A DNA stretch of 64,000 bases, from contig CAZVUM010000012.1 in NCBI GenBank assembly GCA_964629575.1, positions 1 to 64,000 on the forward strand. Reading direction: 5' to 3'. The translations under genes were made by a program, and so were the position numbers. The notes beneath the pieces were generated by a model. That model had not been told where the DNA came from and did not search any database. It saw only the letters and a program-made list of their open reading frames with translations. Source of the DNA: JAYPWI01 sp964629575 (lineage in GTDB: Bacteria; Actinomycetota; Acidimicrobiia; Acidimicrobiales; Poriferisodalaceae). Positions 26,285 to 32,499 of the stretch are shown piece by piece. Positions within the stretch are counted from its first letter, which is position 1. The number at the start of each line of letters is the position of its first letter.

Positions 26285-27510
26285 GCCGCATCTCCCCGGT
26301 CCTCGGTTGTGTTTTCGCCGAGCGGGTCCTCGACGTCGAACTCGACGGCCAACTCATCGCCGTCCACCTGGGCGCGGCGCACTGGCACTGACGCGAGCAC
26401 GTCGGGAAGGGTCAGCACGCGCCGGTGCGGCCCGACCCGGATCAACAGATCGCGTCGCTCACGCCCGACCGACACGTTCTCGCCGCCGAGCCCGGGGAGC
26501 GGAACCCGGAGCGTGCGCTTCCCCTCGCCGGTGTAGCGGATCGGACGCTCCTGCGACACGGCGATGGAGGGATCTCGGTTTCGGTAGAGCGCGAGCCCGA
26601 CGGTCTCGAGCGAGTCGAGTCCGACCGCGGGCCGCGAGAGAGACTCGACCCGCATGACGGGCACCGGCGCGAGATCCGCATCGAGGCGCTCCAGCTCGGC
26701 GACCTGCTGCGCCCGCCACTCTGCGAGCCAGGGATCGCCCGCGTCGGGAAGAAGCCGATTGGCCACGACGACGTCGAGGTGATGATCGAACAGCGCGAGA
26801 TATGCAGCGGTCCGGCGGGTCTCCGCGGTGACCACGGGCTCAGCTGTAGTGACGAGCCGTACGAGCGTGCGCCCGCGGTCACCGAGCACCGCGGAGGCCG
26901 CCTCCAGCCGGTCGATGAGGACGCGCCCTGCGGTGAGCGAATCGCGGCTCGGAAGACGGACTCCCAGCCCCGATTCAACGAGCGGGATGAGCGGACCGAG
27001 GTCGGGAATCTGCGGCAGCAGGCGGCGAAGCCACCATCCGAGCACGTGAGGGACCGAGAGAAGGCGGATCGTCTCCGCAGACGGGGCGCAGTCCACGACG
27101 ACGACGTCGAACCGCCCGGACTCCGCGAGGTCGACCACCGCCGCGAGCATCAGGAGCTCGTCGAAACCCGGAATCATGGCCAGCTCAGCGGCCTGAACGT
27201 CGCTCAATCCCGCATCGGCGACGAGACCCTTGAGATACTCGTGAAGCCCACCCCACGATTCGCTGAGCTGATGGCGTGCGTCGAGGTGCACTGCATGCAG
27301 GCGATCGGCGATGCCGGTCGGCATCGAGGCGATCTCGGATCCGACAACATCACCCAAGCTGTGCGCGACATCGGTCGAGGCGACGCAGGTGCTGTGGCCG
27401 AGCGCCGCGCACCGGACCGCGGTCGCCGCGGCGATGGTCGTCTTGCCGACACCGCCTTTGCCGGTGACGAGAACCAGGCGCGCCCTGCGGCAGCCCGGCT
27501 GTTCGGTCAT
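26281..27510 (-). CDS. ArsA/GET3-family ATPase
   Basis: A 409-residue deviant-Walker ATPase. LVLVTGKGGVGKTTIAAATA (about 12-31) is the signature loop, CVASTDVAHSLGDV the switch I region, and VVVVDCAPSAETIRLLSVPH the switch II/A-loop. The C-terminal part (about 320-400: RYTGEGKRTLRVPLPGLGGE and LLIRVGPHRRVLTLPDVLAS) looks like an alpha-crystallin-type beta domain found in bacterial ArsA-like proteins. No arsenite-binding Cys set or ars genes are nearby, so arsenic export is unlikely; chaperone or membrane-protein targeting roles are more plausible. ATGA overlaps join it to both neighbours. Matches M. tuberculosis Rv2184c in context. Confidence 0.88.
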   Translation of the reverse strand: MTEQPGCRRARLVLVTGKGGVGKTTIAAATAVRCAALGHSTCVASTDVAHSLGDVVGSEIASMPTGIADRLHAVHLDARHQLSESWGGLHEYLKGLVADAGLSDVQAAELAMIPGFDELLMLAAVVDLAESGRFDVVVVDCAPSAETIRLLSVPHVLGWWLRRLLPQIPDLGPLIPLVESGLGVRLPSRDSLTAGRVLIDRLEAASAVLGDRGRTLVRLVTTAEPVVTAETRRTAAYLALFDHHLDVVVANRLLPDAGDPWLAEWRAQQVAELERLDADLAPVPVMRVESLSRPAVGLDSLETVGLALYRNRDPSIAVSQERPIRYTGEGKRTLRVPLPGLGGENVSVGRERRDLLIRVGPHRRVLTLPDVLASVPVRRAQVDGDELAVEFDVEDPLGENTTEDRGDAA

Positions 27511-27950
27511 CCTTCGAGCGTGCTCTGGAGGTCGTCGAGGGCGGCGTGCATGATCCGGCCCTCGGCTCGGCGCTTCACGAAACCGGGAAGCGGGACAGCC
27601 AACTCCACGGCGAGGCTGTAGCTGACCTCGGTGTTGCCCGGCTCGTCGGCCAAGGAGTCAAACCGGTACTCGCCGTCGAGGCGCCGGACGATGTCCCCCT
27701 CGACGAGCCTCCACGCGATGGCGGCGGGGGCAGCCGAGTGGTCGTAGACGAGCGTGTATGTGGCGCTGCGACCCATCGCGGCGACCCGAAACGTCACCCG
27801 GCTCGGGCGGCCCTCGGCGTCGCGTTCTTCGACGGAGACCTCCTTGAGGTCGCGCGCCCATGCGGGGTAGCCCTCGACGTCGGCGATCAGCGCATGGCAC
27901 GACGCCGGGTCGGCCTCGACCACCCGTGTGACCTTCAGCTCGTCGACCAC
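27507..27950 (-). CDS. SRPBCC (START-like/polyketide cyclase) family protein
   Basis: A 147-residue single-domain protein of the SRPBCC hydrophobic-cavity fold. CHALIADVEGYPAWARDLKEVS carries the typical N-terminal helix-turn with Y-P-x-W, followed by alternating beta strands and the long C-terminal helix GFVKRRAEGRIMHAALDDLQ. It likely binds a lipid or other hydrophobic ligand. The GTG at 27950 is chosen because GGAGG lies at optimal spacing; a GTG two codons upstream falls within that ribosome site. ATGA overlap with the ArsA-like gene, a pairing also seen at M. tuberculosis Rv2184c-Rv2185c. Confidence 0.87.
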   Translation of the reverse strand: MVDELKVTRVVEADPASCHALIADVEGYPAWARDLKEVSVEERDAEGRPSRVTFRVAAMGRSATYTLVYDHSAAPAAIAWRLVEGDIVRRLDGEYRFDSLADEPGNTEVSYSLAVELAVPLPGFVKRRAEGRIMHAALDDLQSTLEG

Positions 27951-27995
27951 AGGCACCTCCTCTGCGCCGGAACGGACGGGACCGGGCTCATTCTG

Positions 27996-28421
27996 TCATG
28001 ACGAACTCGGCTCGCGGGGCTCGAAATCACCGTATTTCGCGGCCCAGACACCGGCGAGGCCCAGCGCAAAGGTCGGGGCGAGCACCCCGAACGCTACGAG
28101 GGTGTACAGCTGCAGCGCCGCGGCGGCGATCGAGACGACGCACTGCGTCGCGAAGTAGCCGAGGAGCGACCGACGGATCTCACGCGGGGCGCATCCCTGC
28201 AACAGGAAGAGGCCGGGCACGCTGACAACCTCCGCGCGGCTCCTTCGGAGTCCGAGCAGAAACGCGGCGCCCATGAGAGCGATGCCGGCGAAGAACATGA
28301 CGAGCGACACCACCGCAACCACAGGACCGAGTCCGTCGGGTGCGAGGACGCCGCCGACGAGGACGGCGGTGAGAAGCACCGTCGAACGCCCGGCGAGCGC
28401 GATGATCCGCTCGCTCGTCAT
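27996..28421 (-). CDS. Four-helix membrane protein, unknown function
   Basis: A 141-residue protein with four predicted membrane helices: TVLLTAVLVGGVLAPDG, VVAVVSLVMFFAGIALMGAA, a third around VSIAAAALQLYTLVAF and a fourth in TFALGLAGVWAAKYG. A polar loop between helices two and three contains RRSRAEVVSVPGLFLLQG. The last residues GDFEPREPSSS are cytoplasmic-like. ATGA overlap with the PimB'-like glycosyltransferase suggests a role linked to lipid glycosylation. No family recognised with confidence. Confidence 0.75.
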   Translation of the reverse strand: MTSERIIALAGRSTVLLTAVLVGGVLAPDGLGPVVAVVSLVMFFAGIALMGAAFLLGLRRSRAEVVSVPGLFLLQGCAPREIRRSLLGYFATQCVVSIAAAALQLYTLVAFGVLAPTFALGLAGVWAAKYGDFEPREPSSS

Positions 28422-29536
28422 CGCACCACCTCCAGCGCCGCGGCCAACCGATCGGCCAGATGGTCGTAGCTGAAGCTCTCGACCGCCCTGCGCCGGCTCT
28501 CGATCGACATCGAGAGCCGAAGCTGCGGGTCGACGAGGATCCGGCCCAGAGCAGCGGCGATGGCCGATGCCTGCGACGGGTCGTCGACGATCACACCCGT
28601 CACGCCTTCGAGCACCGCTTCGTGCGCGCCGCCCGACCGTCCGGCGACCTGCGGGACCCCGGCTGCCGCCGCCTCCACGAACACGATGCCGAAACCCTCC
28701 TGCTCCAGCCCACCCCACCTGGTACGGCACGGCATCGCGAACGCGTCACCCATCCCGAAGACGGCCGGGAGTTCGTCGTCGGGGACTCGCCCCAGGAAGC
28801 TGACGATCGCCGATCCGGCATCGAGGCGCTCGAGGCGCCGTCGATCGCGCCCGGCGCCCGAGATCGCCAACTGCAGCCCAGGAACGCGCGGCGCCAGCTC
28901 GGCGCATGCGGCGATGAGCTGGTCGAACCCCTTCCGCGGCACCAACCGGCTCACTGCGACCACGAGCGGCCCGTCGTCGAGGCCGTACGTGCGCCGCGCC
29001 GCGGCGACCTCGGCGGGCGCGAGCGGGCGGAATCGCTCAGTGTCGACCCCCGGAGGGATCTCGACGGTTGGCAGGGCGCGTCCCGCTGCGCGCTCGGCCT
29101 CCGCGGCCGCGTACCCGCCGGCAGACACCACCAGCCGGGCGCCCTTGAGAACCCTGCCGAGGGCCTGACGGGAGACAGGAAGCCGGCCTGGCACCGTCAC
29201 TTCAGCGCCGTGGAGCACGACACCATAGGGAATGCCGAGCGACGGACCGAGGTGGCCGAGAGGCAGCGCCGGGTCGAGCATGACGAGCTCGGCACCGACC
29301 TCGTGAGCGAGGGTGCGGATCCGCCGCGCGACGCCCGGGTGCGGGAGCAGGACCTTGTCTCTGTCGCGCACGACCCGAAACGGCTGCGCTGCGTCGAACT
29401 CTTCGGCCCCCCGGTACGGGGTGGTCATCACGACGACGTCGTCGGCGGGGAGCCTGCGCCACAGTTCCCACAGGTAGTTCTGGATGCCGCCGATCTTGGG
29501 CGGGAAGTCGTTGGTGACCAGAAGGTGCCGGGTCAC
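28418..29536 (-). CDS. pimB: GT4 glycosyltransferase, PimB'-type mannosyltransferase
   Basis: A 372-residue GT-B glycosyltransferase. The start VTRHLLVTNDFPPKIGGIQN matches the PimB'/MgtA signature, where the GGIQ loop contacts the acceptor. The donor site is in the C-terminal half: VVAVSRLVPRKGFDQLIAAC, then GGLEQEGFGIVFVEAAAAGV, the GT4 E-x7-E motif. PimB' transfers the second mannose from GDP-mannose to phosphatidylinositol monomannoside at the inner membrane face. The GTG start overlaps the queG stop (GTGA) with AGAGGAG upstream. M. tuberculosis pimB' (Rv2188c) lies in the same neighbourhood. Another mannolipid acceptor is possible. Confidence 0.82.
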   Translation of the reverse strand: MTRHLLVTNDFPPKIGGIQNYLWELWRRLPADDVVVMTTPYRGAEEFDAAQPFRVVRDRDKVLLPHPGVARRIRTLAHEVGAELVMLDPALPLGHLGPSLGIPYGVVLHGAEVTVPGRLPVSRQALGRVLKGARLVVSAGGYAAAEAERAAGRALPTVEIPPGVDTERFRPLAPAEVAAARRTYGLDDGPLVVAVSRLVPRKGFDQLIAACAELAPRVPGLQLAISGAGRDRRRLERLDAGSAIVSFLGRVPDDELPAVFGMGDAFAMPCRTRWGGLEQEGFGIVFVEAAAAGVPQVAGRSGGAHEAVLEGVTGVIVDDPSQASAIAAALGRILVDPQLRLSMSIESRRRAVESFSYDHLADRLAAALEVVR

Positions 29537-30675
29537 CGCCGACTCCTCTGGCCGACCAGCGCGACTTCGGCCGCGGCGAATCCATCCGGGTCGTCCTCGG
29601 TGAACGCGGGGTCGGCCAGGGCCCTGTCGACCAGATCGTCGAAGCCCATCTCCGCTGCCGCCCAGAGCGCATGGCCTCGAACGAGCGGCGAGCCATCGAG
29701 CAGGCGGGCGAGAAGATCCCGAGCGGTCGAGGACTGCTCGGCGGACAGATCGACGCCACTGTTCGCCAGGGCGACCAGCGCGTTGCGACGGAGGTAGTCG
29801 GGTTGCCGACGCGGCACGTACCAATGCCCGTACGCGCCCATCAGCTCGTCGTCGCCGCACGCCAACAACTCGAAGAGGTCGACGGGCCCGTTGAGCGGTG
29901 GCGCCACGACGTGGAGCGGGTCGGCCCGATCGTTCACCGGACACACGACCTGACAGTCGTCGCAGCCATAGATCCGCCGGCCGAGAGCGCGGCGGTGCTC
30001 GGGCGGAAACCGCCCGGTCGCCTGAACGAGCCACGCGAGACACCGGTTGGCGTCGAGGACTCCCGACGTGTCCAGCGCGCCCGTCGGACACTCGACCTGA
30101 CACCGGCGGCAGCTCCCGCACCCGTCGTCGAGTGGAGCGTTCTCGAGCGCGAGAACGGCGTCGGTCACCACAGCACCGATGACGGTCCAGGATCCGAGCT
30201 CGGGGTGCAGAAGCATCGTGTTTCGCCCCAGCCAACCCAGTCCCGCCCGAGCAGCCACCGCCCGATCGACCAACCGGTTGTCGTCCATCACCACATGCGC
30301 GTCGTAGCCCTCGTCGCCGAGAATTTCGGCCATCGCATCGAGCGCCACACCCAGCTGGGCGTACTCGTCGTGACGCACATAGCTCGCCACCTCTGCGCTC
30401 GCCGGTCCGACAGAGGGAGTCTTCGCCTCGTACCGGCGCAGAGCGACCACAACCGACTTCGCATCCGCCATGATCCGGCGCGGGGTCGTCGAGCGCTCCG
30501 GGTGCCCATAGGTGAAATGCATCCCCGCGTGAAGGCCGGCCGCCTTGCGCTCCTCGATGGCCACGCGAGCCTCGTCGAGCGGCTCTGCAGATGTCACCGA
30601 CACCGCATCCGCGCCGCGTTGGAGCGCCGCCTCGCGCAGCTCGCGCAAAAGGTCTGAACCGCCGGCAGACGACAC
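29533..30675 (-). CDS. queG: Epoxyqueuosine reductase QueG
   Basis: A 380-residue cobalamin-dependent Fe-S enzyme performing the last step of queuosine synthesis in tRNA. The N-terminal domain holds AGMHFTYGHPERSTTPRRIM and YVRHDEYAQLG, typical of QueG. Two [4Fe-4S] motifs are complete: Cys186/189/192/196 in GCGSCRRCQVECPTGALD and Cys238/241/245 in CDDCQVVCPVN with an additional Cys at 212. The C-terminal HEAT-like tail includes YVPRRQPDYLRRNALVALAN. The remaining queuosine genes are not in the window. GTG start at 30675; the stop overlaps the mannosyltransferase start. Confidence 0.94.
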   Translation of the reverse strand: MSSAGGSDLLRELREAALQRGADAVSVTSAEPLDEARVAIEERKAAGLHAGMHFTYGHPERSTTPRRIMADAKSVVVALRRYEAKTPSVGPASAEVASYVRHDEYAQLGVALDAMAEILGDEGYDAHVVMDDNRLVDRAVAARAGLGWLGRNTMLLHPELGSWTVIGAVVTDAVLALENAPLDDGCGSCRRCQVECPTGALDTSGVLDANRCLAWLVQATGRFPPEHRRALGRRIYGCDDCQVVCPVNDRADPLHVVAPPLNGPVDLFELLACGDDELMGAYGHWYVPRRQPDYLRRNALVALANSGVDLSAEQSSTARDLLARLLDGSPLVRGHALWAAAEMGFDDLVDRALADPAFTEDDPDGFAAAEVALVGQRSRR

Positions 30676-30720
30676 CGCCTCATGGTCGCGTGCCCGCCCC
30701 CGCAGAGTGAACTCCGCAGG

Positions 30721-30957
30721 TCAGCGCGCCGGCTGGTGACGCAGCTCCGGCACCAGCCCACCATCACCCAGCGTCCTCAACGCACGCACCTCAGCCAGAT
30801 CGATCACCACCGCCGTTGCCTCCGTGCGGCACAAGAACGACACCACACAGTCCTGACAGACATCGGTGCCCTGCATCTCACACAGATCGCAGTCGATCAC
30901 CATCGCGTCCACCATCGCGTCCACCATCGCGTCCTCGGTCGTGCCACTGGTGCCCAT
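30721..30957 (-). CDS. Small Cys-rich protein, unknown function (78 aa)
   Basis: A 78-residue protein with a compact Cys motif, CDLCEMQGTDVCQDCVVSFLC (five Cys in the C-x2-C-x7-C-x2-C-x5-C pattern), suggesting a metal-binding knuckle. Before it the repeated tripeptide VDAM reflects three 12-bp repeats in the DNA (30900-30935). The ATG at 30957 is chosen because AGGAGG lies five bases upstream; a longer frame reaches 31008. It sits 45 bases before queG on the same strand and may be co-transcribed. Function unknown; a zinc or Fe-S site is inferred. Confidence 0.75.
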   Translation of the reverse strand: MGTSGTTEDAMVDAMVDAMVIDCDLCEMQGTDVCQDCVVSFLCRTEATAVVIDLAEVRALRTLGDGGLVPELRHQPAR

Positions 30958-31033
30958 CTCGGCCTCCTGTCGCCGCCTGTTGGGGTCAGGGATGCGACGA
31001 CGAGCCACAGGCTACGAACGGGGTGTGACAGCC

Positions 31034-31308
31034 TCATCGCCGCAATCGTCGTCGCTTCGCTCCTCCTCTGCTGTCACTCGCCGCAATCGTCGTCGCTTCG
31101 CTCCTCCTCTGCNNNNNNNNNNNNNNNNNNNNNNNNNNNNNNNNNNNNNNNNNNNNNNNNNNNNNNNNNNNNNNNNNNNNNNNNNNNNNNNNNNNNNNNN
31201 NNNNNNNNNNNNCGCTCCTCCTCTGCTGTCACTCGCCGCAATCGTCGTCGCTTCGCTCCTCCTCTGCTGTCACTCGCCGCAATCGTCGTCGCTTCGCTCC
31301 TCCTCTGC
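31034..31308. repeat. 41-bp minisatellite, interrupted by scaffold gap
   Basis: Units of 41 bp (beginning TGTCACTCGCCGCAATCGTC, ending CGCTTCGCTCCTCCTCTGC) are complete at 31072-31112, 31227-31267 and 31268-31308, with partial copies at 31034-31071 and 31213-31226. The copies are essentially identical. The missing part between should be 27 mod 41 bases if the array is regular. 41 is not a multiple of 3, so the array is unlikely to be protein-coding. Confidence 0.92.
31113..31212. other. Scaffold gap (100 N)
   Basis: Exactly 100 N, a placeholder of unknown length, inside the 41-bp minisatellite; the repeat is the obvious cause of the assembly break. Confidence 0.98.
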
Positions 31309-31560
31309 GGAATGCTTCACCCGGGCTTCACTGCACGGCCGTTCACCGGGGCTTCACTGCGGAGTCGTTTTGACCTTTTGGGAGCGTGGGCGCCCGGATA
31401 CCGGGCGCTGGCGCGCCCGAAAGGGATAGGGACGAGCGCTGACATACCCAGAATCGGGGCGACTACCCTGGCAATCGGCGCCGGGGCCTCACCTCCACGG
31501 TGTCCAACGCCGATCGGAAGTCACGGCGGTCACAACGGGAGCGGCGCAAGCCACAACACC

Positions 31561-32454
31561 ATGTTCGGCAACGAGGCAGACGTCTGGGTCGGTCGGCAAT
31601 ACGGCCCGTACCAGATCACCGAGCTGCTCGGACGCGGCACCGTGTCGCACGTCTACCGGGCCGAGACCCGCGACCGCGGCGAGGTCGCTCTCAAGGTGCT
31701 CACCCCCTTCGCTGAGGCGCGGGCCGAGGTTCGAGCGCTGTTCGAGCAGGAATACGAGCTCATGGCTCGGCTCGAACACCCCAACGTGCTCGCCGTGTTC
31801 CAGGCCGGAGTGATCGCCCAGACCCACTACATGGAGATCGAGCTCATCGAGGGCGAGACCGTGTGGGACAAGGTGCAGCGCAAGGGTCGCCTCACCGTTG
31901 CCGAGAGCGTGCGCATCGTGCAGCAGATCTGCTCCGCGCTCGACCACGTTCACTCCCACCGCATCGTCCACCGCGACGTCAAGCCGTCCAACATCATGCT
32001 CGCCCCCCAACCCGACGACGAGCTCGACCGCTCGGTTCTTTTCGACTTCGGCCTCTCGCACGACCTCGACGGCCCCCCGCCGCCCGAAGGCCGGGTCTTT
32101 GGTTCGCCGCTCTTTCTGGCTCCCGAACAGGCCGTCGCCGGACCCGTCGATGCACGGACCGACCTGTATGCCCTGGGCGCGACCCTGTACCGCTTGACCG
32201 TCGGCGCAGCGCCCTTCTACGGCGACCGCAACGAGTTGCTTCACGCTCACGTGAAGCTCAGCCCGCCCGATCCGCGGGACAGAGGCGTGGCGCCGGACCT
32301 GTCCGACATCATCCTCCAGGCAATGTCGAAGGATCCGGCCGAGCGTTTCCAGACGGGCACCGACCTCGCCGCGGCTCTCGCCGGCGTCGAGATCCCAGAC
32401 GAGGCCCCAACGGAGAAGAAGGGGCTGCTTCGCCGCCTCGGCAACCGACCCTGA
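31561..32454 (+). CDS. Soluble Ser/Thr protein kinase (Hanks type)
   Basis: A 297-residue kinase with all core motifs: Gly loop GRGTVSHV (24-31), ATP Lys45 in EVALKVL, catalytic HRDVKPSN (137-144), DFGLS (162-166) and APEQ (187-190), then the DLYALGATLY F-helix region. Unlike most actinobacterial Pkn proteins it has no transmembrane helix or extracellular sensor; it ends shortly after the kinase lobe with a basic EKKGLLRRLGNRP tail. It is thus cytoplasmic, and its signal is unknown. The ATG at 31561 is used; an upstream ribosome site is weak. Its stop codon lies within the first SOS box of the next gene. Confidence 0.92.
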   Translation: MFGNEADVWVGRQYGPYQITELLGRGTVSHVYRAETRDRGEVALKVLTPFAEARAEVRALFEQEYELMARLEHPNVLAVFQAGVIAQTHYMEIELIEGETVWDKVQRKGRLTVAESVRIVQQICSALDHVHSHRIVHRDVKPSNIMLAPQPDDELDRSVLFDFGLSHDLDGPPPPEGRVFGSPLFLAPEQAVAGPVDARTDLYALGATLYRLTVGAAPFYGDRNELLHAHVKLSPPDPRDRGVAPDLSDIILQAMSKDPAERFQTGTDLAAALAGVEIPDEAPTEKKGLLRRLGNRP

Positions 32455-32465
32455 ACACATGTTCG
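32452..32465. promoter_or_regulatory. LexA/SOS box 1
   Basis: TGAACACATGTTCG contains GAAC-N4-GTTC, the core of the actinobacterial LexA operator (CGAAC-N4-GTTCG). It overlaps the kinase stop codon and lies 35-48 bp upstream of the exonuclease/GIY-YIG start. The centre of box 2 is 19 bp further on, about two helical turns. Confidence 0.82.
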
Positions 32466-32469
32466 ATTC

Positions 32470-32485
32470 GCGAACACATGTTCGC
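32470..32485. promoter_or_regulatory. LexA/SOS box 2
   Basis: GCGAACACATGTTCGC matches the actinobacterial SOS consensus with a full CGAAC-N4-GTTCG and extended symmetric flanks. It ends 14 bp before the GTG start of the exonuclease/GIY-YIG gene, so LexA bound here would block transcription initiation or early elongation. Confidence 0.88.
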
Positions 32486-32499
32486 TACCCTCGACCAGG

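Larger units (their letters stand above)
30958..31560. other. Repeat-rich 603-bp region without a recognised gene
   Basis: Between the divergent small Cys protein and the Ser/Thr kinase lies a stretch with no convincing gene. It holds the 41-bp minisatellite (31034-31308), a 100-N gap, and a 19-bp near-perfect direct repeat (TTCACCCGGGCTTCACTGC at 31316-31334 and a one-mismatch copy at 31342-31360). The bases 31361-31560 should contain the kinase promoter. An open frame in phase with the kinase continues through it, but its translation is low-complexity and repeat-derived. Confidence 0.6.

Noticed and set aside
26281..27510. Arsenite efflux ATPase
   Set aside because: The arsenite-binding Cys residues and any arsB/arsR/arsC neighbours are lacking; a chaperone-like ArsA relative fits better.
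31034..31308. CRISPR array
   Set aside because: The 41-bp units follow each other directly with no unique spacers, so this is a tandem repeat, and no cas genes are present.
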